Assembly: GCA_017471025.1 (NCBI GenBank)
Contig: JAFUWX010000044.1
Location: 1 to 38,491 of the forward strand
Reading direction: 5' to 3'
DNA: 38,491 nt
From: Bacteroidales bacterium
GTDB lineage: Bacteria > Bacteroidota > Bacteroidia > Bacteroidales > UBA932
Under the pieces are notes generated by a model that ran no database searches, had not been told where the DNA came from, and saw nothing but the letters and a program-made list of their open reading frames with translations. The position numbers were made by a program, and so were the translations under genes. Shown one piece after another: positions 32,424 to 38,491 of the stretch; the stretch's first letter is position 1, and each line of letters opens with the position of its first letter.

Positions 32424-35003
32424 ATGAACAAGATCATCCCCGTCCTTCTGACGCTTCTCTTGCAGATTCCGGCCGTCGCCGCCACCGTGCGGGGCCGGCA
32501 GATTCCCTTGACCGACAACTGGACCCTCATCGGGCCCGACACCCGGGGGCTCGACGGAGCCGCCGTCTCCCGTCCCGGCGATTTCCCGGGAGTGACGGCC
32601 AGCGTCCCTTCTACCGTCATGGGCGCCTTGACCGCCCAGGGCCGCTATCCGGACCTGCTGGAAGGCATGCATTACCGGGAGGCGGACCGCAGTCCCTTCG
32701 ACCATCCCTGGTGGTACCGGAAGGCCTTTTCCCTGCCGGCGCCCCGGCCCGGAGAGCACATCCTCCTGGAGCTGGACGGCATCAGCTATACCGGGGATAT
32801 CTGGCTGAACGGCCATTATATCGACCGGACGGAAGGGCCTTTCCGCCAATTCTGCTATGACGTGACCGAATATATCCAGGAGGAGAACATCCTGGCGGTG
32901 CGTCTGGAACGGGCCCGGCCGGGGCAGCCCGGCATCGGCTTCGTCGATTGGAATCCGCGGCCGCTGGATGAGAGCATGGGGCTTTTCCGCGAGGTCCGGC
33001 TGGTCACCACCGGTCCGGTCGCCCTCCAGCACGGGGCCGTCCGAAGCCTCCTGGACTGCCCGGGTTATGCCTGGGCCGACCTCACCGTGGACGTGCGGGC
33101 CGTCAACCTCAGCGACCAGCCCGTGCAGGGGCGCATCGCCGGACGGTTCGACGGGCGGGTGTTTTCCGCGCCCGTCACCCTGGCCCCCGGAGAAGAACGG
33201 CAGGTCCTGCTCACGCCGGACAGCTGTCCCGCCCTGCACCTGGAAAAGCCGCGCGTCTGGTGGTGCAACGGCATGGGCTCCCCCGAGCTGTATGATATGG
33301 AACTCCAGTTCCTCACCCGGGAAGGCTGCTCGGACAGCCAGACCTTCACCTTCGGCATCCGGAAGGTGGAGCAGCGGCTCGATGCGGCCGGACATGTGGC
33401 CTTCCGCCTGAACGGACGGGATGTGCTGCTGCGCGGGGCCGGCTGGACGGACGATATCTTCCTGCGGGATGACGAGCGCAGCAACGCCCTCCAGCTGGGC
33501 TATGTCCGCGACATGAACCTGAACATGGTACGGCTGGAAGAGTTCTGGGGCACGTCGGAGAACCTGTATGACCTGTGTGACCGCTACGGCCTGATGGTCC
33601 TCGCCGGCTGGAGCTGCTTCTGGGAATGGGAAATCTACCTGGGCAAGCCCCATGACCCGCTGTACGGGGGCATCCTCACCCCGGCGGAGATCGACCTGAC
33701 GGCCGAATCCTTTGCCGACCAGGTGCTCTGGCTCAGGAGCCATCCCAGCATCATAGCCTGGTTTACGGGCAGCGACCGGATCCCCCATCCCGACCTGGAA
33801 CCGAAATACCGCGATTTCCTCGCCGCCAACGACGACCGGGGCTACCTGATTTCCGCCAGCGGGCTGACCAGCCCCGTCTCCGGCCCTTCCGGCACGAAAA
33901 TGCGCGGACCTTACGAATATGTCGGACCCGTCTATTGGTATTCTCCCCAGGCGCCGGGAAGCGCCGTGGGATTCAACACGGAGACCGGCATAGGCGCCCA
34001 ACTTCCGGTGCGGGAAAGCCTGGAAAAGATGGGACTTCCGATGACCTGGCCGACGGGAGAGGAATGGGACTTCCACTGCACCAGCGCCGCCGAGGACATG
34101 CACGCCCTGAAAGCACTCAAGCAGGCGGTGGAGGGCAAATACGGGACGCCGGAAGGTTTGGACGATTTCCTGCGCAAGGCCAGCCACCTCAACTATGACG
34201 GCACCCGGGCCATGTTCGAAGCCTTCCGCGTGAACGTCCCGCAGGCGACGGGCATCGTCCAGTGGATGCTCAATTCCGCCTGGCCGTCCCTGTATTGGCA
34301 GCTTTACGACTGGTACGGCCAACCGACGGCCGCCTATTACGCGACCCGGCATGCGAACGAGCCCGTCCAATTGATATACCATTATGCCGACCGCTGCCTG
34401 TATGCTGTCAACGAAACTTGCGAAACGATGGAGGCAGAAGCGGTTATCGATATCTGGAAAGCCGATGGAAGTCCCGCCTTCAAGGCCCGGCGCAAGGTCC
34501 GGGCAGAGCCCTTCCATCCGGTGAAGGTCGCCTCCCTCCCCGCCCCGGCAAACGGCTGCCATTTCCTGCTGACCCGCCTGGAAGGGGCCCGCGGAGCCGT
34601 CATCGCCCGGAACGAATACGTGCTTTCCTGTGCCGAGGACCAGCATGACTGGAACGCCTCCAATTGGTACCAGACCCCGATTTCCCGCTATGCCGACCTG
34701 CATCCGCTGGGCCGGCTTCACACCCCTGCCCCGCAGATCCAGGCCCGCCTGGACGAATCGCTGGAGGTCGTCGTGACGCTCAGCAACCCCGGCCGGGGCA
34801 TCGCCTTCTTCAACCGGCTGTGGATCAAAGATGCGGACGGCGGGCTGCTCTGCCCGGCCCAGTGGGAAGACAACTACCTGACCCTCGCCCCAGGCGAAAC
34901 CCGCACGGTCCGCTGCCGGCTCCGCGCCGAAGACGCCCTGCGGGCGGAAACGGTCGGCGTCAAGGGCTGGGACCTCTCGGAAAGGTCGGTCTCTTTGCGC
35001 TGA
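32424..35003 (+). CDS. Secreted GH2-family glycosidase, exo-beta-D-glucosaminidase-like
   Basis: An 859-residue protein from the ATG at 32424. An upstream extension crosses the promoter and was rejected. A signal peptide (about residues 1-20, 'LLLQIPAVAA') is followed by GH2 domains: a jelly-roll (about 20-200, 'WWYRKAFSLP', 'LLELDGISYTGDIWLNGHYI'), an Ig-like domain, the TIM barrel (about 320-640), and C-terminal beta domains. In the barrel, 'HPSIIAWFTGSD' carries Asp451 where most GH2 enzymes have Glu, and 'FNTETGIG' carries Glu520. An Asp acid and Glu nucleophile about 70 residues apart match the exo-beta-D-glucosaminidase CsxA subgroup (from memory, D469/E541). It probably removes terminal glucosamine-type sugars in the periplasm. 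It is not next to a SusC/D pair. Confidence 0.86.
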   Translation: MNKIIPVLLTLLLQIPAVAATVRGRQIPLTDNWTLIGPDTRGLDGAAVSRPGDFPGVTASVPSTVMGALTAQGRYPDLLEGMHYREADRSPFDHPWWYRKAFSLPAPRPGEHILLELDGISYTGDIWLNGHYIDRTEGPFRQFCYDVTEYIQEENILAVRLERARPGQPGIGFVDWNPRPLDESMGLFREVRLVTTGPVALQHGAVRSLLDCPGYAWADLTVDVRAVNLSDQPVQGRIAGRFDGRVFSAPVTLAPGEERQVLLTPDSCPALHLEKPRVWWCNGMGSPELYDMELQFLTREGCSDSQTFTFGIRKVEQRLDAAGHVAFRLNGRDVLLRGAGWTDDIFLRDDERSNALQLGYVRDMNLNMVRLEEFWGTSENLYDLCDRYGLMVLAGWSCFWEWEIYLGKPHDPLYGGILTPAEIDLTAESFADQVLWLRSHPSIIAWFTGSDRIPHPDLEPKYRDFLAANDDRGYLISASGLTSPVSGPSGTKMRGPYEYVGPVYWYSPQAPGSAVGFNTETGIGAQLPVRESLEKMGLPMTWPTGEEWDFHCTSAAEDMHALKALKQAVEGKYGTPEGLDDFLRKASHLNYDGTRAMFEAFRVNVPQATGIVQWMLNSAWPSLYWQLYDWYGQPTAAYYATRHANEPVQLIYHYADRCLYAVNETCETMEAEAVIDIWKADGSPAFKARRKVRAEPFHPVKVASLPAPANGCHFLLTRLEGARGAVIARNEYVLSCAEDQHDWNASNWYQTPISRYADLHPLGRLHTPAPQIQARLDESLEVVVTLSNPGRGIAFFNRLWIKDADGGLLCPAQWEDNYLTLAPGETRTVRCRLRAEDALRAETVGVKGWDLSERSVSLR

Positions 35004-35008
35004 TGCCC

Positions 35009-35039
35009 TTTGTTTATTACCGCTTTTGTATTACCTTTG
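35009..35039 (+). promoter_or_regulatory. Consensus promoter of the 237-residue lipoprotein gene
   Basis: TTTG (35009-35012) and TACCTTTG (35032-35039) are separated by exactly 19 bases. This is the best match to the Bacteroidota consensus promoter in the window. It starts right after the GH2 stop (35003), so the next gene can be transcribed on its own. Confidence 0.8.
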
Positions 35040-35065
35040 TCACCATACTTTACATTAACCGCAAT

Positions 35066-35779
35066 ATGAAAAAATTACTTGCCATGCTGGCTGCGCTCAC
35101 GGCCCTTGTCGGGCTGAGCAGCTGCACCGGACTGGTTGATTCCTGGAACCAGATTCCGGGATTCAGCGTGATGTCCACCATGTATGACGGCCAGACCTTC
35201 CGGCTGGTCCGCATGTCTAAATGCAAATATGCCTGGACGGTCGAAAATCCGGACATCGTCACGCTCCGCACCGAAGGGGAAGAAGCCTGGATCCAGGTCA
35301 ATCTGCCCGAAGGCGCGACAGAGCCCGTCAAGGTGAAAATCACCGCAAGGAATGCCGAACTCGAAGACGGAGAACCCTTCCATCAGGAATTCTGGGTCTG
35401 CCCCTGGCGCCTGTCCATCCTCAAGAAAGTCGATCAGCCCGGCCAAACCTATATCTATGACAATGACGTCAAAGGCGTAGGCGGGTATGAGTACAGCTGC
35501 GTCATGGAGGCCTACCAGCCCGATGACACCAATGCGACCAAGCCCGAATTCGTCTGGAAATCCGTTTCGAGCATTCCCCTGGCCATCCGCGGCCTGAAGG
35601 AAGAAACCGACAAGCTCACCTGGACGATTGACGAAAATGACAAGGAAGAACTGACCGATCTGGTCGAAAACCCGACTCACCTGACTTTCGTCATCGACCA
35701 TGTCATCAACAGGATTCCCATCAAGGCGACCCTGGGTAAAGTCAGCCACGAGACGGTCATCTTCGACAGCACATTCTGA
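35066..35779 (+). CDS. Lipoprotein of unknown function, beta-rich
   Basis: A 237-residue protein with lipobox LSSC (Cys20). The mature part looks beta-rich, with Ig-like strands: 'KYAWTVENPDIVTLRTEGEE', 'AWIQVNLPEG', 'PVKVKITARNAEL', later 'YSCVMEAYQPDD' and 'THLTFVIDHVINRIPIKATL'. No catalytic or binding motif is recognised, and I cannot name the family. The 'W.VENPDIVTL...AWIQV' pattern resembles bacterial Ig-like (BIG2-type) repeats. The start at 35066 gives the signal peptide directly; the longer frame runs through the promoter and GH2 gene. It has its own consensus promoter and a 3' hairpin, so it is probably monocistronic. Confidence 0.75.
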   Translation: MKKLLAMLAALTALVGLSSCTGLVDSWNQIPGFSVMSTMYDGQTFRLVRMSKCKYAWTVENPDIVTLRTEGEEAWIQVNLPEGATEPVKVKITARNAELEDGEPFHQEFWVCPWRLSILKKVDQPGQTYIYDNDVKGVGGYEYSCVMEAYQPDDTNATKPEFVWKSVSSIPLAIRGLKEETDKLTWTIDENDKEELTDLVENPTHLTFVIDHVINRIPIKATLGKVSHETVIFDSTF

Positions 35780-35796
35780 TGATCCCCCCTGTTGTG

Positions 35797-35824
35797 CCCG
35801 CCGAAGCCCTGCGGTTTTGGCGGG
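35797..35824 (+). terminator. Probable terminator hairpin of the lipoprotein gene
   Basis: CCCGCCGAAGCC (35797-35808) pairs with GGTTTTGGCGGG (35813-35824) over 12 bases with two G-U pairs and loop CTGC. The nearest T run (35843-35848) is 18 bases on, so it is not a classical terminator. Confidence 0.5.
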
Positions 35825-35880
35825 TGCAGCGGGAAACGGTAATTTTTTGAAAAAAAGTGACGGTTTCCAAGTTTTTTTAT

Positions 35881-35888
35881 TAACTTTG
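35881..35888 (+). promoter_or_regulatory. Predicted -7 element of the tRNA-Ala gene (TAACTTTG)
   Basis: TAACTTTG fits TAnnTTTG and lies 11 bases before the first tRNA base. Upstream, an imperfect inverted repeat with GGAAAC/GTTTCC arms and a T6/A7 centre (35832-35868) could be an upstream activating element. Confidence 0.65.
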
Positions 35889-35899
35889 CCGTCCCAATC

Positions 35900-35972
35900 G
35901 GGGTATTAGCTCAGTTGGTAGAGCGCCAGGTTCGCAATCTGGAGGTCAGGGGTTCGACCCCCCTATGCTCCA
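35900..35972 (+). tRNA. tRNA-Ala, anticodon CGC
   Basis: A complete 73-base cloverleaf. The acceptor stem is 35900-35906 with 35965-35971, including the G3-U70 pair (35902/35969) that identifies tRNA-Ala. The D stem is 35909-35912 with 35921-35924; the anticodon stem 35926-35930 with 35938-35942; the 7-base loop TTCGCAA has anticodon CGC at 35933-35935. The T stem is 35948-35952 with 35960-35964, loop TTCGACC. The discriminator is A (35972), and the 3' CCA is not encoded. It decodes GCG. Confidence 0.96.
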
Positions 35973-35984
35973 CAAGTTATTACT

Positions 35985-36022
35985 AAGCCGTTGTAAGTCA
36001 AAGATTTGCGACGGCTTTTTTT
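35985..36022 (+). terminator. Terminator of the tRNA-Ala transcript
   Basis: AAGCCGTTGTAA (35985-35996) pairs with TTGCGACGGCTT and neighbouring bases (36006-36017) with two G-U pairs, followed by a seven-T run (36016-36022). Confidence 0.88.
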
Positions 36023-36035
36023 CATTAATAATGAA

Positions 36036-36160
36036 GAAAAATAAGCTGCCTCGTTTCAAAACCCGTGGCCGCCCGTGGCCTCGTGAACGGGAGGGGCCCA
36101 AACTTGTTTGGGAGGGATGTAGCGAAGCGGAAGGTTTTGAAATGAGGTAGCTTATTTTTC
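36036..36160 (+). repeat. 125-base palindromic element with 28-base arms
   Basis: The arms 36036-36063 and 36133-36160 are complementary over 28 bases, with two G-U pairs (36048/36148 and 36053/36143). The 69-base centre has the hairpin CCCAAAC-TT-GTTTGGG (36097-36112), a second small hairpin (CCCGT 36072-36076, ACGGG 36087-36091), and two copies of CCCGTGGCC (36062-36070, 36072-36080). AATGA flanks it at 36030-36034 and 36063 bases later-side at 36163-36167, offset by one and two bases. It lies between the tRNA terminator and copA. It could be a MITE-like or palindromic repeat, or a regulatory RNA. Small ORFs on both strands look accidental. Confidence 0.6.
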
Positions 36161-36184
36161 GGAATGATTAAAACAGTATTAACA

Positions 36185-38302
36185 ATGGCAAAGAGTATTC
36201 GGAAGAATTTCCCGGTCGAGGGAATGGGCTGCGCCGCCTGCGTCGCCCGCGTAGAGAACACGTTGAAAGCGCAGAAAGGCGTAGAACGCGCCGCCGTCAG
36301 CCTGGCGTCCCGCAGCGCCCAGGTGGATTATGACCCTTCCGTGGTCAGCGCCGGTGCCTTGCGCAAAGCCGTCCAGGAAGCCGGCTACGACCTGCTGGTC
36401 GATGAAAGCGCCGAGGCCGAAGACGAAGCTGACCGACGACGGGAGGACGCCTGGCGGCGTCTGAAACGCGACTGCATGCTGGCCGGCGGGCTGGCGGCGC
36501 TTGTCATGCTCCTGTCCATGGGATTCCGCGACTTCCCCGGAAAAGGCTACGTCCTGGCCGCCCTCGCCGCCGTATCCGTCTTCTGGTGCGGCCGGCGTTT
36601 CCTCGTCACGGCCTGGCGACAAGCCCGCCATCTGTCCGCCAACATGGACACCCTCGTCGCCCTATCGACCCTGATCTCCTTCCTGTTCAGCCTGACCGGC
36701 CTGCTGTGGCCGCAGATCTGGACCTCCCGCGGGCTGGAGCCCCATCTGTACTTCGAATCCTGCACCATGATCGTCGCGTTCATCCTGCTGGGACGCCTGC
36801 TGGAAGAAGCGGCGAGCAGCCGGACCACCGCCTCCATCCGGGAACTGGCCGGCCTGCAGTCCAAGCGGGAAGACATCCGTCCCGGACAGCTGGTCAGCGT
36901 CAAGCCGGGAGAACGGATCCCCGCCGACGGGGTCCTGACGCAGGGACATGCCTTCGTGGATGAAAGCGCCCTGACCGGCGAACCGGTACCGGCTGAGAAA
37001 CTTCCTGGTTCACAGGTATTTGCCGGATCGCTGAACGGGTCCGGAGCCTTTCAGATGAAAGCCGAGAAAACCGGCTCCGACACCATGCTCTCCGCCATGG
37101 TCCGTATGGTCCGGGACGCCCAGGGCAGCAAAGCCCGGATCCAGGCCACCGTGGACAAAGTCGCCGCCGTATTCGTCCCCGTCATCATCGGCATCAGCCT
37201 GCTGACCCTGCTCGCCTGGGTGCTGCTGGCCCCCGAAGACGGCTTTACGATGGGTCTGCTGTCCATGGTCGCCGTCCTGGTCATCGCCTGCCCCTGTTCG
37301 CTGGGTCTGGCGACCCCCACCGCCCTGATTGCCGGCATCGGCACGGCCGCCCGCCGGGGCATCCTGGTCAAAGACGCCGATGCGCTGCAGCTGGCAGGGA
37401 AAACCGACGTGCTCGTCACCGACAAGACCGGCACCCTCACGACCGGAAAGCCGCAGGTCGTCGTCGCGCATTGGCTGGACAAACAGGCGCAGGGCCTGCT
37501 CAAAGGCATGGAACAGACCTCCGAGCATCCCCTGGCCGGCGCCGTCCTTCAGATGCTGCATGGGGTCGAAGCCCTGCCCGTCGAAGGCTTCCGCCTGCTG
37601 CCCGGAACCGGGATCCAAGCCGAATACCAAGGCCGGCTGCTGACCGCCGGGAACCGCCTTCCCGCCGGCGTAAAGGCCCCTGATGACCTGGACGGCCTGA
37701 CCTGCATCTACCTCCACGACGGGCAGCATCTGCTGGCCGCGCTGGGGCTGTCCGACCGCCCAAAAGAAGGGACGCCGCAGGCGATCGCGGCCCTGGCCAC
37801 ACAAGGCATCCGAAGCGTCATGCTGACCGGGGACAATTCTGCGTCGGCAGCGCTCACAGCCCGCGAATGCGGGATCGAGGAAGTGCATGCCGGCTTGCTC
37901 CCCGAAGACAAGCTCCAATATATCAGGAATTTACAAAAAGAAGGAAAGCATGTCGCGATGGCCGGAGACGGCATCAACGACAGCGCGGCCCTGGCCGGTG
38001 CCGATCTGAGCATCGCCATGGGATCCGGGACAGACATCGCCATGCACACGGCCATGGTCACCTTGGTCGGAGGCGACCTGCGCAAGATTCCCGACCTGGT
38101 CCGCCTCTCCGCCAAGACAGGCCGGATTATCCGGCAGAACCTCTTCTGGGCCTTCTTCTACAACCTGCTGGCCGTTCCGCTGGCCGCCGGCGTCCTGTAT
38201 CCCATCAACGGCTTCCTCCTGAATCCCGCCATCGCCGCCGCCTGCATGGCCCTGAGTTCCGTCTGCGTCGTCACGAATTCCCTGCGGCTGCGGAAAATTT
38301 AA
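36185..38302 (+). CDS. copA: Copper-exporting P1B-type ATPase
   Basis: From ATG 36185 this is a 705-residue Cu+ pump of the inner membrane. An N-terminal heavy-metal-associated domain has 'GMGCAAC' (Cys16, Cys19; the usual GMTCxxC with Gly for Thr). Then come the membrane helices, the actuator loop 'DESALTGEPVPAEK', the metal-site 'CPC' (369-371) in 'IACPCSLGLATPTAL', the phosphorylation motif 'DKTGT' (413-417), 'EHPLAG' (HP motif), and 'GDGINDSAAL'. Tyr-Asn in the seventh helix ('FWAFFYNLLAVP') and Met-Ser-Ser in the eighth ('MALSSVCVVTNSLRLR') mark the Cu+ class. An ATG at 36164 in frame is an alternative start. No copper regulator or chaperone gene is in the window. Confidence 0.95.
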   Translation: MAKSIRKNFPVEGMGCAACVARVENTLKAQKGVERAAVSLASRSAQVDYDPSVVSAGALRKAVQEAGYDLLVDESAEAEDEADRRREDAWRRLKRDCMLAGGLAALVMLLSMGFRDFPGKGYVLAALAAVSVFWCGRRFLVTAWRQARHLSANMDTLVALSTLISFLFSLTGLLWPQIWTSRGLEPHLYFESCTMIVAFILLGRLLEEAASSRTTASIRELAGLQSKREDIRPGQLVSVKPGERIPADGVLTQGHAFVDESALTGEPVPAEKLPGSQVFAGSLNGSGAFQMKAEKTGSDTMLSAMVRMVRDAQGSKARIQATVDKVAAVFVPVIIGISLLTLLAWVLLAPEDGFTMGLLSMVAVLVIACPCSLGLATPTALIAGIGTAARRGILVKDADALQLAGKTDVLVTDKTGTLTTGKPQVVVAHWLDKQAQGLLKGMEQTSEHPLAGAVLQMLHGVEALPVEGFRLLPGTGIQAEYQGRLLTAGNRLPAGVKAPDDLDGLTCIYLHDGQHLLAALGLSDRPKEGTPQAIAALATQGIRSVMLTGDNSASAALTARECGIEEVHAGLLPEDKLQYIRNLQKEGKHVAMAGDGINDSAALAGADLSIAMGSGTDIAMHTAMVTLVGGDLRKIPDLVRLSAKTGRIIRQNLFWAFFYNLLAVPLAAGVLYPINGFLLNPAIAAACMALSSVCVVTNSLRLRKI

Positions 38303-38491
38303 AACGATATAAGTATCGAATTTTCGCCAATTTAGCATCAAATAGTAGCTATTTAGTAATTGTTAAAAAATAACCTGCTTCATTTTGGAGTCTCTTTTAT
38401 GCGGCCATTTGCGGCCATGACATACTGCTAAGAACGGTTGAAAAACCGCCTCTGTCGGAGCCTCCGAAATAGCGATAAAAATTTGATTTAA
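38303..38491. other. Non-coding right edge with small hairpins and repeats
   Basis: No convincing gene is seen. CGATA-TAAG-TATCG (38305-38318) followed by AATTTT may be a weak copA terminator. Further on are AAATAG-TAG-CTATTT (38340-38354), a 9-base direct repeat TGCGGCCAT at 38400-38408 and 38410-38418 (10-base period), CGGTT-GAAA-AACCG (38435-38448), and TCGGAG-C-CTCCGA near 38455-38467. This could be the upstream region of a gene beyond the window. Confidence 0.45.

Noticed and set aside
32418..34721. 767-codon ORF on the - strand across the GH2 gene
   Set aside because: Antisense to a gene with signal peptide, promoter and catalytic motifs.
35965..36261. Short ORFs on both strands over the palindromic element
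   Set aside because: They run through the tRNA end, the terminator and the palindrome arms. The two strands give similar-looking peptides because of the palindrome, so they are probably not genes.
1..38491. CRISPR arrays, prophage, insertion sequences, restriction or toxin systems
   Set aside because: No regularly spaced repeats, integrase, transposase, methylase or toxin motif was found in any supported gene.

Overview
The window is G+C-rich chromosomal DNA from a member of the Bacteroidota, most likely the order Bacteroidales. The signs are SusC/SusD pairs, many lipoproteins with a Cys lipobox, Bacteroidota-type -7 promoter elements (TAnnTTTG, often TATCTTTG), mostly absent Shine-Dalgarno sequences, and taxon-specific families (PUR/DUF3276, a DUF5606-like protein, a long NusB, the nusB-yajC-ybbR-coaE order). 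No phage, integrase, transposase or CRISPR array was seen. Genes are tightly packed.

Region 1 (1-4770, + strand) is the 3' part of a glycan-uptake locus: the end of a SusC receptor, its SusD, a LamG-type lipoprotein with a helical stalk, a terminator, then a 603-residue lipoprotein that looks like an all-helical toroid enzyme. glnS follows with its own promoter and a terminator shared with the opposing operon.

Region 2 (6545-17436, - strand) is a second, complete SusC/SusD operon. In transcription order it reads SusC, SusD, a 135-residue lipoprotein, a 498-residue lipoprotein, a lipoprotein with a GHL10-like barrel, and a large three-helix membrane protein with a perfect EF-hand loop. The three lipoproteins after SusD appear to share one small beta domain (DUF5018-like). 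The operon's predicted mRNA starts with a hairpin.

Region 3 (17500-31503) is mostly housekeeping. It has a small outer-membrane barrel, a heterodimeric ABC exporter with one degenerate ATP site, a GltD-like Fe-S flavoprotein with queD and queE, an aminotransferase, and two - strand operons: DUF5606-like gene/rimO/lipoprotein, and nusB/yajC/ybbR/coaE. A PUR-type nucleic-acid-binding protein is divergent from nusB across a promoter region with two facing -7 elements.

Region 4 (31504-38491) holds small and accessory genes: hsp20, a secreted GH2 enzyme with an exo-glucosaminidase-like Asp/Glu pair, a lipoprotein of unknown function, tRNA-Ala(CGC), a 125-base long-armed palindromic element and a copper-exporting P-type ATPase. 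The intergenic stretches here carry most of the unexplained structure: alternative hairpins after the PUR gene, a cluster of GACAAA/TTTGTC sites before the GH2 gene, the palindromic element before copA, and repeats at the right edge.

The most promising items for novelty are the EF-hand membrane protein at the end of the second SusC/D operon, the shared domain in three consecutive lipoproteins, the 125-base palindromic element, and the GACAAA site cluster. Nothing here proves a new system. Family names come from recognition of motifs, not from database searches.
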